From positions 1 through 53,424 of the forward strand of contig JANYHF010000082.1 in NCBI GenBank assembly GCA_025359185.1: a stretch of DNA of 53,424 nucleotides. The letters are read 5' to 3'. Under the pieces are notes generated by a model that did not search any database, was not told the origin of the DNA, and worked only from the letters and a program-made list of their open reading frames with translations. Below are positions 29,401 to 38,147 of the stretch, piece after piece. Position numbers and translations under genes: made by a program. Source of the DNA: Hyphomicrobiaceae bacterium. Lineage in GTDB: Bacteria > Pseudomonadota > Alphaproteobacteria > Rhizobiales > Hyphomicrobiaceae. How positions within the stretch are numbered: the stretch's first letter is position 1; every line of letters starts with the position of its first letter.

Positions 29401-29426
29401 TGCCAGAAACTCGTGAGGAGGAACGC

Positions 29427-29669
29427 ATGTCGGACACCCCGGTCGTCGCGCAAAAGGGTCCCTACCAAGTGCAGTTGGAAGCGGGCAAGGAATACTGGTG
29501 GTGCCGTTGTGGCAAGTCCGCCCGTCAGCCATTCTGTGATGGCTCGCATAAGGGCGGCAGCTTCACTCCGTTGGCCTTCACCGCCGACCAGACGGCCACT
29601 GTCAATCTGTGCGGCTGCAAAGCCACGGATGACGCACCTTATTGCGATGGCAGTCATAACGTCATCTAA
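29427..29669 (+). CDS. Double CDGSH iron-sulfur domain protein
   Basis: An 80-residue protein made of two CDGSH [2Fe-2S] motifs. The first is CRCGKSARQPFCDGSH and the second is CGCKATDDAPYCDGSH, each with the three-Cys, one-His ligand set. This is the compact bacterial form of the mitoNEET family, with likely electron-transfer or Fe-S handling roles. The ATG at 29427 follows GAGGAGGAA. It lies 230 bases before livH in the same direction, but the gap is wide enough for a separate promoter. Confidence 0.9.
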   Translation: MSDTPVVAQKGPYQVQLEAGKEYWWCRCGKSARQPFCDGSHKGGSFTPLAFTADQTATVNLCGCKATDDAPYCDGSHNVI

Positions 29670-29902
29670 GCCGCTCGACTGCCACTTTGGGGCGTTCGAG
29701 GCGCCTGATGGCGATTACTATTCCCGCATTGGCCAGCATCAGAGCATCACGGTCTATGGCGGGCGGGCTGATCGCCAACGAGGTGTTGCGCAGCTCATAA
29801 CGACCCATTGTGCCCCCGATGCGGGGCTGCTATGACCTGAGTGCAAGTCTCCGGTGCCCGTGCGCACAAAGAGTGGCTGCAACGGGGAGGAAAGCCTGCG
29901 GC

Positions 29903-30826
29903 ATGGCGTATTTTGTTCAGCAGTTGATCAACGGCATCACCCTCGGTGCCATCTACGGTCTCATCGCCATCGGCTACACGATGGTTTACGGCATCATCGG
30001 CATGGTCAACTTCGCGCATGGCGAAGTGTTTATGATCGGCTCGTTCGTCTCGCTGATTTTCATTCTGCTGCTGGGCGTGACGGGCGCGTCGAGCACCATT
30101 GCCATCGTCCTGATACTCGTACTCGTGCTTGCCATCGCCATGACGGTGACCGCTGTCTGGGGCTGGACGGTGGAGCGGCTGGCCTACCGGCCGTTGCGCG
30201 GGTCGTTCCGGCTGGCGCCATTGATCAGCGCCATCGGTATGTCGCTGTTTCTTCAAAACTTGGTGCAGGTGGCCCAAGGCGCGCGCAGCAAGCCGTTGGC
30301 TAATATCATCCAGGGGTCCTACACGATTATGGAGGAGGACGGCTTTACGACGCAGCTGTCCAACATCCGTATTGTCATCATTCTGGTGACCGTGACGCTG
30401 ATGGCGGTGTTCACCTATCTGATCGCGAGAACCCCACTGGGACGCGCGCAACGGGCCTGCGAGCAAGATGCAAAAATGGCGTCGCTGCTCGGCGTCAACG
30501 TTGACCAGACGATTTCGCTGACCTTCGTCATGGGCGCAATGCTGGCAGCCGTCGGCGGCATGATGTTCCTGCTTTATTATGGCTCGATCGACTTCTACAT
30601 CGGGTTTAACGCCGGCATCAAAGCCTTCACGGCGGCGGTGCTGGGCGGCATCGGCTCGCTGCCGGGGGCGATCCTGGGCGGCCTATTCATCGGCCTCGTC
30701 GAAGCGCTGTGGTCAGGCTACTTCACCGTCGAATTCAAGGATGTGGCGGCCTATTCGATCCTCGCGCTTGTTCTCATTTTCATGCCATCTGGCCTGCTCG
30801 GCCGTCCCCAAGTCGAGAAGGTCTGA
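29903..30826 (+). CDS. livH: Branched-chain amino-acid-type ABC transporter permease LivH
   Basis: A 307-residue inner-membrane permease of the LivH family. The N-terminus FVQQLINGITLGAIYGLIAIGYTMVYG and NFAHGE motif, then the AVLGGIGSLPGAILGG loop near the C-terminus, are diagnostic. The ATG at 29903 follows GGGGAGGAA. It starts the operon livH-livM-livG-livF-(DUF6867)-livK, with three-base or overlapping gaps between the permease and ATPase genes. The transporter imports branched-chain amino acids or other small amides and acids. Substrate is not fixed by sequence. Confidence 0.93.
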   Translation: MAYFVQQLINGITLGAIYGLIAIGYTMVYGIIGMVNFAHGEVFMIGSFVSLIFILLLGVTGASSTIAIVLILVLVLAIAMTVTAVWGWTVERLAYRPLRGSFRLAPLISAIGMSLFLQNLVQVAQGARSKPLANIIQGSYTIMEEDGFTTQLSNIRIVIILVTVTLMAVFTYLIARTPLGRAQRACEQDAKMASLLGVNVDQTISLTFVMGAMLAAVGGMMFLLYYGSIDFYIGFNAGIKAFTAAVLGGIGSLPGAILGGLFIGLVEALWSGYFTVEFKDVAAYSILALVLIFMPSGLLGRPQVEKV

Positions 30827-30829
30827 GCC

Positions 30830-32392
30830 ATGACAGACATAACGCGGGCATCAGTGACGCCAGCGGCCGCCCGTGTGCCGGTGAGCCGCGAACTAGATGC
30901 GCTCAAACAGGCACTGCTGTGGGCCGGCATCACGGTCGTGCTGTGCGTGCCAATGCTGACACTGGTGACGGCCGAAGACTTCGCAAGGCTGAAACTGATC
31001 CAGAACTGGTGGGTGCTCGGCGCCGTCCCCGTCGTATTCGCATTGCGCTTTCTGTCAGCCTATTTTAGCGGCTCCGACAGCGCGGGCGACGTCAGCGAGC
31101 AGGTGCAGTGGTATGCGCACCGCGCCTTCGTCGCGCTGGCGGCTTGGTTCCTGTTGGGACTGATCTTGCGGATTGGCCTCGCCTATACGGCCGGCAACGA
31201 AGCCCTGATCCAACTCATCAATTATGCGGTTTTGGCGCTGGCGGCAGTGACGTTCGTGGTCTTTGTTTCTGGCGAAAGCGGCGAAACGCTCTACGCAACA
31301 GTCTCAAAACATCTCACCGCTGCCTATGGCCTCGGGATGCTGGTTGTTGGTGCGCTGCTGCCGTTCATGCCGTTTAGTGACCGCTACATCCTCGATACGG
31401 CAATCCTGATCGTCACCTACATCATGCTCGGTTGGGGGTTGAACATCGTCGTCGGGCTCGCCGGACTGCTGGACTTGGGCTACGTGGCCTTCTACGCCGT
31501 CGGCGCTTACTCCTTCGCGCTCCTGGCCACCAATTTTGGCTTGTCGTTCTGGATCTGCCTGCCGCTGGCGGGCATCCTTGCCGCCTTCTGGGGCGTCATC
31601 CTGGGCTTTCCGGTGTTGCGACTGCGCGGCGATTACCTCGCCATCGTTACACTGGCGTTCGGCGAGATTATCCGGCTGGTGCTGATCAACTGGTTCAGCC
31701 TGACCAACGGCCCGCAAGGCGTTTCGGACATTCCCCGTCCGAGCTTCTTTGGCCTCGAATTCAAGAACGCACCAGGATCGTTCGCGGACTTTTTCCATCT
31801 CGAATTTTCGCCGATGCATCGCATCATCTGGCTCTACTATATCATTCTCGCCATGGCGCTTTTGACCAACTTTGTGAGTATGCGACTGCGCCGGCTGCCG
31901 ATTGGCCGCGCCTGGGAGGCCTTGCGCGAAGACGAGATCGCCTGCCGGTCGTTGGGCATCAACACCACCACCACCAAACTGACAGCATTCTCGATCGGCG
32001 CCATGTTCGGTGGCTTTGCAGGTGCATTTTTTGCCACCAAGCAGGGCTTCATCAGCCCCGAGAGCTTCAACTTTCTCGAATCCGCAACGATACTGGCCAT
32101 CGTCGTGCTGGGCGGCCTGGGCAGCCAGCTCGGCATCGTGTTGTCGTCCATCGTGATGATCGGCGGCATTGAACTCCTGCGCAATCTCGACTTCCTGAAA
32201 GTGGCTGCGTTCAACGTGCTCGGCATGAAGGACTTCGACCCGATCCAGTACCGGATGCTGCTGTTCGGGCTGGCGCTTGTGGTGATCATGGTCTGGCGGC
32301 CACGCGGCATCGTCTCGTCGCGCGCGCCAACGGTTTCGCTCGGCAAGAGCCGGGCCATCTCTGGCGATCTCGTGAAGGAGGGCCACGGATGA
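30830..32392 (+). CDS. livM: Branched-chain amino-acid-type ABC transporter permease LivM (long form)
   Basis: A 520-residue LivM permease. The first about 180 residues form an extra membrane-spanning N-terminal part (DUF3382-like). The core then shows LGWGLNIVVGLAGLLDLGYVAFYAVGAY, FPVLRLRGDYLAIVTLAFGEI and the EAA-like loop GRAWEALREDEIACRSLGIN. It starts three bases after livH and overlaps livG by four bases. Long LivM proteins of this kind are common in alphaproteobacteria. Confidence 0.93.
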   Translation: MTDITRASVTPAAARVPVSRELDALKQALLWAGITVVLCVPMLTLVTAEDFARLKLIQNWWVLGAVPVVFALRFLSAYFSGSDSAGDVSEQVQWYAHRAFVALAAWFLLGLILRIGLAYTAGNEALIQLINYAVLALAAVTFVVFVSGESGETLYATVSKHLTAAYGLGMLVVGALLPFMPFSDRYILDTAILIVTYIMLGWGLNIVVGLAGLLDLGYVAFYAVGAYSFALLATNFGLSFWICLPLAGILAAFWGVILGFPVLRLRGDYLAIVTLAFGEIIRLVLINWFSLTNGPQGVSDIPRPSFFGLEFKNAPGSFADFFHLEFSPMHRIIWLYYIILAMALLTNFVSMRLRRLPIGRAWEALREDEIACRSLGINTTTTKLTAFSIGAMFGGFAGAFFATKQGFISPESFNFLESATILAIVVLGGLGSQLGIVLSSIVMIGGIELLRNLDFLKVAAFNVLGMKDFDPIQYRMLLFGLALVVIMVWRPRGIVSSRAPTVSLGKSRAISGDLVKEGHG

Positions 32393-33246
32393 GCACCGTC
32401 ACGAAACACTGGGAGCAGGATGCTGTTCTTCAAGTTGAACATCTGACCATGCGCTTTGGCGGCCTCATTGCCGTCAAAGACGTCTCATTTGCGGCGGCGC
32501 GTGGCGACATCACGGCGCTGATCGGCCCCAATGGCGCTGGGAAAACCACCTGCTTCAACTGCATCACCGGCTTTTACAAACCCACCTCCGGCCTCGTGCG
32601 GATGCGTCAGCAAGCCGGCCCCGAATTCCAGCTCGAACGCATGGACGATTTCCGCATCACGGCCAAGGCCAAGGTCGCGCGCACGTTCCAGAATATCCGC
32701 CTGTTCTCGGGCATGACGCTCTTGGAAAACCTGATGGTCGCCCAGCACAATCCGCTGATGCTCGCTTCCGGCTTTACGTTTGGCGGCCTGATCGGCCTGC
32801 CCGGTTTTCGCACCCAGGAAAAGCACGCGATCGAGTTCGCCTCGCACTGGCTTGAGCGTGTCGGCTTGATCGACCGTGCCGATGACGCCGCAGGCGACCT
32901 CCCCTATGGCGCACAACGCCGCCTGGAAATCGCCCGCGCCATGTGCACGCGGCCCGAACTCCTCTGCCTCGATGAACCCGCCGCCGGACTGAACCCGCGT
33001 GAGAGCGCTGAGCTCAACGAACTCCTGCTCTCAATGCGCAAGAACGACAAATTGTCGATCCTCCTGATCGAACACGACATGGGCGTCGTCATGGAAATCT
33101 CCGATCACATCATCGTCCTCGACTACGGCATTAAGATCTCCGACGGCACGCCCAAAGACGTGCGCGAAGATCCCAAGGTCATTGCGGCCTATCTTGGCGT
33201 CGAAGACGACGAAGTCGACGTCGCCGTGCAGGAGGCCGTGCGATGA
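32389..33246 (+). CDS. livG: Branched-chain amino-acid-type ABC transporter ATPase LivG
   Basis: A 285-residue ABC ATPase. Walker A is GPNGAGKTT, the LivG insertion with FRITAKAKVARTFQNIRLF follows, the signature region is LPYGAQRRLEIARAM and Walker B is LLCLDEPAAGLNP. The signature has YGAQRR in place of LSGGQ, usual for LivG. Start and stop overlap livM and livF by four bases each, pointing to coupled translation. Confidence 0.94.
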   Translation: MSTVTKHWEQDAVLQVEHLTMRFGGLIAVKDVSFAAARGDITALIGPNGAGKTTCFNCITGFYKPTSGLVRMRQQAGPEFQLERMDDFRITAKAKVARTFQNIRLFSGMTLLENLMVAQHNPLMLASGFTFGGLIGLPGFRTQEKHAIEFASHWLERVGLIDRADDAAGDLPYGAQRRLEIARAMCTRPELLCLDEPAAGLNPRESAELNELLLSMRKNDKLSILLIEHDMGVVMEISDHIIVLDYGIKISDGTPKDVREDPKVIAAYLGVEDDEVDVAVQEAVR

Positions 33247-33974
33247 CCGAACCCCTGCTCAGCGTCCGCGGTGTCGACACCTACTATGGTAAAATCCAGG
33301 CCCTGCGCAGCGTCGATATCGACGTCAATCCCGGTGAGATCGTCACCATCATCGGCTCCAACGGCGCTGGCAAAACCACGCTGATGATGACGATCTGCGG
33401 CAAGCCACAAGCGCGCGCAGGCACCATCCGGTTCGCGGGCCGCGACATCACGCAAATGTCCACGCACGAGATCATGCATCTGTCGATCGCCCAATCGCCC
33501 GAAGGCCGCCGGATTTTCCCGCGCATGACGGTGCTCGAAAACCTGCAAATGGGCTCGATCCTCAATCACGACGCGGCCAAGACGTTCGATGCTGATCTGC
33601 AACGGGCGTTCACGCTGTTTCCCATTCTAAAAAAGCGCGAAGGCCAACGTGGCGGCACGCTGTCCGGCGGCGAACAGCAGATGCTGTCAATTGCCCGCGC
33701 GCTGATGGGCCGGCCTCGCCTGTTGCTGCTGGACGAACCTTCGCTCGGCCTCGCGCCGCTGATTGTGAAACAGATATTCGACACCATCCGCCATCTCAAT
33801 CAGACCGAAGGCCTGACCATTTTCCTGGTCGAACAGAACGCCTTCCACGCCCTGAAGCTCGCCCATCGCGGCTATGTGATGGTGAACGGACGGATCACGC
33901 TGACCGGCACCGGCAAGGAGCTGCTGTCGCGCCCCGAAGTGCGCCAGGCGTATCTGGAAGGCGCACACGCATGA
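33243..33974 (+). CDS. livF: Branched-chain amino-acid-type ABC transporter ATPase LivF
   Basis: A 243-residue ABC ATPase with Walker A GSNGAGKTT, signature LSGGEQQMLSIARALM, Walker B LLLLDEPSLGLAP and the LivF ending VRQAYLEG. It pairs with LivG to power the LivH/LivM channel. It is followed by a dispersed hairpin repeat that separates it from the DUF6867 gene. Confidence 0.94.
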   Translation: MTEPLLSVRGVDTYYGKIQALRSVDIDVNPGEIVTIIGSNGAGKTTLMMTICGKPQARAGTIRFAGRDITQMSTHEIMHLSIAQSPEGRRIFPRMTVLENLQMGSILNHDAAKTFDADLQRAFTLFPILKKREGQRGGTLSGGEQQMLSIARALMGRPRLLLLDEPSLGLAPLIVKQIFDTIRHLNQTEGLTIFLVEQNAFHALKLAHRGYVMVNGRITLTGTGKELLSRPEVRQAYLEGAHA

Positions 33975-33995
33975 TGGATTCCAAAACGACCCCGT

Positions 33996-34088
33996 CGTCC
34001 TGGCCGGGGGTGACCCGGCCATCCAGGGCCACAGCAGCAACCGCACGTGCCCGAACTCTGGATGGCCGGGTCAAACCCGGCCATGACG
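33996..34088. repeat. Dispersed GGCCGGGT hairpin repeat, copy 1 (after livF)
   Basis: Two 31-base arms (33996-34026 and 34058-34088) are reverse complements at 28 of 31 positions around a 31-base loop. The right arm CTGGATGGCCGGGT...CATGACG recurs at 44384-44414 with a single change. This is a REP-like element inside the liv operon, and it could form mRNA structure that protects or attenuates the transcript. Confidence 0.75.
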
Positions 34089-34118
34089 TAATGGGTGGAT
34101 CGCAGACTGGAGGACATC

Positions 34119-34565
34119 GTGGCTAGAATATCCGTGGTCGGCGAGGGCGATATCTGGCCCAAGACCAACCCGTTGCAACCGATCACAGACTGCCTGAGCG
34201 GTACCAGCTGTGCGCATGTGTTCTACGAGGGCAGCGGCTGGATCGCTCTGATCCTTCTGCTGATCATTGGTGGCGGCTGTGCGCTGATGGCGGGCCGCTC
34301 GGTGGCGCGCGGATGGGAACCGGAATGGCTTGCCGTCGCCTACGGTTTGCTGCTCACATTCGCCGTCCGCTTCCTGCATTTTGGCCTGCTCAAGGGCACG
34401 CTGATGACGCCCTATTACTTCCTGATCGATGCCATCGTCCTGATGTTGCTGGCGCTGGCGGGATACCGCTACACTCGTGCCGCGCAGATGGCGACGCAAT
34501 ATCCCTGGCTTTACCGCCGCAGTGGACTGTTCGGCTGGAGCGCCGTTCCATCGGGAGCAAAATAG
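34119..34565 (+). CDS. DUF6867 small membrane protein of the liv operon
   Basis: A 148-residue membrane protein with about three to four transmembrane helices (WIALILLLIIGGGCALMAG, LAVAYGLLLTFAVRF, FLIDAIVLMLLALAGY). It resembles the DUF6867 proteins found between ABC ATPase and binding-protein genes of branched-chain transporters in alphaproteobacteria. The GTG at 34119 is chosen since GGAGG lies just upstream. A GTG at 34095 is possible. Its role is unknown. An accessory of the transporter is inferred from context. Confidence 0.78.
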   Translation: MARISVVGEGDIWPKTNPLQPITDCLSGTSCAHVFYEGSGWIALILLLIIGGGCALMAGRSVARGWEPEWLAVAYGLLLTFAVRFLHFGLLKGTLMTPYYFLIDAIVLMLLALAGYRYTRAAQMATQYPWLYRRSGLFGWSAVPSGAK

Positions 34566-34744
34566 ACGGCAGCGATTGCGGCCGCAGATCAAGCGGGCTA
34601 AGGTCCGCGTAGAGTTCGTGGTCCCTGCGATTGGCCTCGTTGGCCGTCATTTGGACGCGAAGGCGTGTGGAAGACGTATGTGTCGTATTGGCCATTTGTT
34701 CCGGCATCGGACCATCGGCCATCTCAAGGGAGGACTACCTTAAT

Positions 34745-35854
34745 ATGAAGCGCATTCTCGCTACTGCCGCGGCACTAGCCGTCGGGTTCGGCGCCACCGC
34801 AGCCATGGCTGGTGACGTCACGATTTCGGTCTCGGGTCCGTTCACTGGTTCGCTCGCCTCGTTCGGCGTGCAGCTGAAGACGGGTGCCGAAGCTGCCGTG
34901 AAGGACATCAATGCCGCTGGCGGCATCAATGGCTCAATGGTGAAGGTTGTTTATGGGGACGATGCTTGCGATCCCAAGCAGGCCGTTGCCGTCGCCAACA
35001 AGAACGCCGCCGACAAAGTCAGCGCAGTCATCGGCCATTTCTGCTCGGGCTCGTCGATCCCGGCCTCAAAGGTCTATGAAGAAGCTGGCATCGTGCAGAT
35101 CTCGGCCGCGTCGACCAACCCGGACTTCACCGACAAGGGCGGCTGGAACGTCCACCGCGTGTGCGGCCGTGACGACGCCCAAGGCCGCGTGGCCGGTGCG
35201 TTCCTTGCCAAGAAATATGCTGGTAAGGCCATCGCCATTCTGCATGACAAATCAGCTTACGGCAAAGGCCTCGCTGACCAGACCAAAATGGCTGCCAACG
35301 CCGCCGGTCTGACAGAAGCCATGTACGAAGCCATTAACCCCGGCGAGAAGGACTACACTGCCGTCGTTTCCAAGCTGAAGGAAGCCAAGGTCGAAGCTGT
35401 CTATCTCGGCGGCTACCATCCCGAAGGCGGCCTGATCCAGCGCCAGATGCGTGAGCAGGGACTGAACGCTCAGCTGATCATGGGCGACTCGGTCAACACC
35501 AAGGAATTCTGGGCGATCACGGGCGACAGCGGCGAAGGTATGCTGTTCACGTTCGCTCCCGATCCGCAGAAGTTCCCCGAGGCCAAGGCCGTTGTTGACG
35601 GCATCAAGGCCAGCGGCGGCAACCCCGAGGGTTACACGCTTTACTCTTACGCCGCCATCCAGTCCTGGGCAGCTGCAGCCAAGGCCACTGGCGGCTTCGA
35701 CAGCCACAAAATCGCGGAATGGCTGCGCGCTGGCAATGAATTAAACACGGTGATCGGCAAGATCAAGATGGATAAGAAGGGCGACATCATCGACCCCGTC
35801 TACGTGTTCTATGCATGGTCGAAGGGTGAGTACGCTGAAACGATGACCCCATAG
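34745..35854 (+). CDS. livK: Branched-chain amino-acid-type ABC transporter substrate-binding protein
   Basis: A 369-residue periplasmic binding protein (type 1 fold). The signal peptide ends at AAMA-GDVTISV. Family segments FTGSLASFGVQLKTGAEAAV, DINAAGGINGSMVK, DDACDPKQAV, GHFCSGSSIPAS, SAASTNPDFTD and SAYGKGLADQTK are all present. The Cys pair near residues 75 and 95 matches the Leu/Ile/Val-binding disulfide. GGGAGG lies 11 bases ahead of the ATG. A wide gap from the DUF6867 gene may carry its own promoter for higher expression. The bound ligand is not certain. Confidence 0.93.
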   Translation: MKRILATAAALAVGFGATAAMAGDVTISVSGPFTGSLASFGVQLKTGAEAAVKDINAAGGINGSMVKVVYGDDACDPKQAVAVANKNAADKVSAVIGHFCSGSSIPASKVYEEAGIVQISAASTNPDFTDKGGWNVHRVCGRDDAQGRVAGAFLAKKYAGKAIAILHDKSAYGKGLADQTKMAANAAGLTEAMYEAINPGEKDYTAVVSKLKEAKVEAVYLGGYHPEGGLIQRQMREQGLNAQLIMGDSVNTKEFWAITGDSGEGMLFTFAPDPQKFPEAKAVVDGIKASGGNPEGYTLYSYAAIQSWAAAAKATGGFDSHKIAEWLRAGNELNTVIGKIKMDKKGDIIDPVYVFYAWSKGEYAETMTP

Positions 35855-35931
35855 ATAGGGTCGCTCCGGGCAGCCTTCCTCCGTGGAGGCTGTTCGGTGG
35901 TGTAGCGGTAGCCTTCGTCAGATTGCAAAAA

Positions 35932-35963
35932 GAGGCCCGCGGGGGATCCATCCCGCGGGCCTC
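35932..35963 (-). terminator. Perfect hairpin with U-run on the minus strand, probably bidirectional
   Basis: A perfect 12-bp stem (GAGGCCCGCGGG / CCCGCGGGCCTC) with an 8-base loop is followed on the minus strand by five T, so it is best read as the terminator of the small leftward gene at 36108. It also lies 78 bases after livK and may end that transcript. The only other structure in the 35855-36107 gap is a weaker hairpin near 35870-35892. Confidence 0.75.
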
Positions 35964-36107
35964 GATCGTTCCGGTGGTGAGACAATCGAGGGAACACCGT
36001 TACCAGGCTTCCTCGACCAAGCTAAGCTCGCGGGGGGCGAGCATCGCCACTGCGAAACGACCAACTTTGGCAACCCGCTGAAGACGGAGGCGACTGGGCT
36101 CCCGCGG

Positions 36108-36311
36108 TCAAGCCAACCTGCTGGGTGGCGGCTGATCCAAGATGTCGTCGCCGAACGGTTCATCGTCAGACGGCAGCTCCAAAAGCATTCCGGCTGCGCG
36201 CAGCTCTTCCAGTTTGGTTTTCAACCGCATCCGCGCAGCGATATCTTCCCTGCGGCGATCACTGCCTTGCAGCAGCGCCGAAAGACCTGATTCAATCTCG
36301 TAGAAGCTCAT
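36108..36311 (-). CDS. Small hypothetical protein, 67 residues
   Basis: A 67-residue acidic, helical protein (IESGLSALLQGSD, DIAARMRLKTKLEELRAAG, ending with a Pro-rich tail). It is supported by GGAGGG five bases before the ATG at 36311 and a strand-matched terminator downstream. It has no signal peptide or membrane helix. The family is not recognised. Confidence 0.6.
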   Translation of the reverse strand: MSFYEIESGLSALLQGSDRRREDIAARMRLKTKLEELRAAGMLLELPSDDEPFGDDILDQPPPSRLA

Positions 36312-36569
36312 GCTGGCCCTCCACTTGATCGTCGGCTAGACCACTCCATGGTCATTGGTGCGTCGGTTCGTCGCTTGACAATCACCCAAATCAGGGATCG
36401 AGGCAAGCGGTTGTCCACAAGATTTATTGTTTCCCGCTTGACGCGGTGCGATTTCGCAACGCAGCAAATTCGGCTCAGCCGATCTGCCACCCCAAACTAG
36501 CGCCTGAATACTCAAGTTATCTCTTTGTAATCCATAAGACAATTTGTAAGCCCCTGGGAGACGACTCTG

Positions 36570-37571
36570 ATGCCGCAATTGCTGGCCAACAGACAAAATC
36601 TGGTCACCGATGTCGCAGGACTGGCTGTGGGTAACTGGCATGACGACCGGCTGCGCTCAGGTGTAACGGCAATCCTGTTTGACAAACCGGTTGTAGCGTC
36701 CTGCACGATTCTCGGCGGTGCTCCCGGCAGCCGCGATACAGAATCGCTCTCGCCCGAAATGCTGGTCGATGGCGTCGATGCGTTGGTCTTATCCGGCGGC
36801 TCAGCCTTCGGGCTCGATGCGGCTAGCGGCGTACAGGCCTATCTGCGCGAGCAAGGGCGCGGATTCGCCGTCGGCCCCGCCCAGGTTCCCATCGTCCCCA
36901 GCGCTATCTGCTTTGACTTGCTGAACGGTGGCGACAAAACCTGGGGCCGTTATCCGCCCTATCGCGAGATGGCCTACGAGGCCGCCCGCGCCGCGTCGCG
37001 CAGCTTTGCCCTTGGCAGCGCGGGGGCGGGATTTGGCGCAACCACGGTGTCGCTGCGTGGCGGGCTCGGCTCCGTCAGTGCGGTCACCACGGGCGGCTAC
37101 ACAGTCGGCGCACTCGCCGTCGTCAACTCGCTGGGATCGCCGATCATCGGCGACGGGCCGCATTTCTGGGCCGCACCCTGGGAACAGTATGGCGAATTTG
37201 GCGGGCTCGGCCTGCCGCCCGTCATCACCCCTGAGATGCTTAAACTTGCCTGGAAGGGCGGGCCTACCCTCGCCACCACTCTGGTTGTCGTCGCAACCGA
37301 CGCCACACTGACAAAAGCCGAGGCCAAGCGCTTGGCCCTCATGGCGGGCGGCGGCCTCGCGCGTGCTCTGCGGCTGTCGGGAGCGCCGTTCGATGGCGAC
37401 ACGGTGTTTGCGGCCGCAACTGGCGCCAAACCGCGCCCGGCCGAGCCGCTCAACGCGCTCACGGAAATCGGTGCGGTGGCGGCGGACTGCGTCGCCCGGG
37501 CCATTGCGCGCGGCGTTTATGCGGCAGATCCGGGCGATTTACCCGCATGGAAGCAGCGTTTCGGCAAATAA
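36570..37571 (+). CDS. P1 family (S58, DmpA/NylC-like) peptidase
   Basis: A 333-residue member of the self-processing S58/P1 hydrolase family, which includes DmpA, beta-peptidyl aminopeptidases and nylon-oligomer hydrolase. Signatures are LVTDVAGLAVG, GAPGSRDTESLSPEM, LSGGSAFGLDA, GSAGAGFGATTVSLRGG and GDTVFAAATG. The nucleophile segment is ATTLVVVATDATL, where Thr236 is the likely N-terminal nucleophile. The residue before the cleavage point is Ala235, where NTT is usual. GGGAG precedes the ATG. The substrate is unknown. The gene is single. Confidence 0.87.
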   Translation: MPQLLANRQNLVTDVAGLAVGNWHDDRLRSGVTAILFDKPVVASCTILGGAPGSRDTESLSPEMLVDGVDALVLSGGSAFGLDAASGVQAYLREQGRGFAVGPAQVPIVPSAICFDLLNGGDKTWGRYPPYREMAYEAARAASRSFALGSAGAGFGATTVSLRGGLGSVSAVTTGGYTVGALAVVNSLGSPIIGDGPHFWAAPWEQYGEFGGLGLPPVITPEMLKLAWKGGPTLATTLVVVATDATLTKAEAKRLALMAGGGLARALRLSGAPFDGDTVFAAATGAKPRPAEPLNALTEIGAVAADCVARAIARGVYAADPGDLPAWKQRFGK

Positions 37572-37738
37572 GCCGTCTTCGAGAATAATGCCGCGCCGCC
37601 GCCGTTATAGGCTTTGTGACCTTATGGGCGGCGAAACAGTATTGACACTTTTTGCAAAGCTGCGGCCGCCCGGTAACCTCTTGTTAACCAACACAGAGCC
37701 TAATCCCTATTGGACTAGCCCCTGAGGAGTGGCGCGCT

Positions 37739-37981
37739 GTGGAAGATGTGCTCATTCGCGACACCGTAACGGCCATCGACAAGGCCTTGGCCAGTATTGC
37801 CATTCGCGTCGCGGGGACGGCCGCGCAGGCCCAAGAGCTGCTGGTGGCGGTGAGCCTTGGCGAGCGCAGCCAAGTGGCATCGCTGTTCCTGACCGAGGCC
37901 GCCGCTCTCATGCGCGCGCGCATTCTGCTGGCCGACGCCGTCCGCCCCGAACCCCAGGTTCTGCGCCGCGCTGTCGCTTAA
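37739..37981 (+). CDS. Small hypothetical helical protein, 80 residues
   Basis: An 80-residue Ala/Leu-rich, probably all-helical cytoplasmic protein starting at GTG 37739 with GAGGAG ten bases upstream. It lies 166 bases before sciP in the same direction. It has no recognised domain. Its steady coding composition and good ribosome site favour a real gene, but a chance frame in GC-rich DNA cannot be excluded. Confidence 0.5.
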   Translation: MEDVLIRDTVTAIDKALASIAIRVAGTAAQAQELLVAVSLGERSQVASLFLTEAAALMRARILLADAVRPEPQVLRRAVA

Positions 37982-38147
37982 CCTTACGCCAAAAATCCCA
38001 TTCTGCCGCGCGCCTTAACCATTTTCGCAAGGCTTGCCAGCTACTTGGCCCTGATATTGCGAGGAAAACCGCGCCGCCATTTAGGATGATCTTAAGGGCG
38101 GGCTGGTATCTTTGCCGCAGTAACAGGTCAGGATTGTACCAAGTAAA

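Noticed and set aside
29684-29835. Possible small gene between the CDGSH gene and livH
   Set aside because: The frame has no ribosome site, no recognisable motif and poor composition. It is left as intergenic.
31304-32386. Minus-strand frame of 360 codons opposite livM
   Set aside because: Gln/His/Arg-rich antisense shadow. The membrane permease on the plus strand is unmistakable.
37985-38100. Possible CtrA boxes upstream of sciP
   Set aside because: TTAA half-sites occur but no TTAA-N7-TTAA pair with correct spacing was found by eye.
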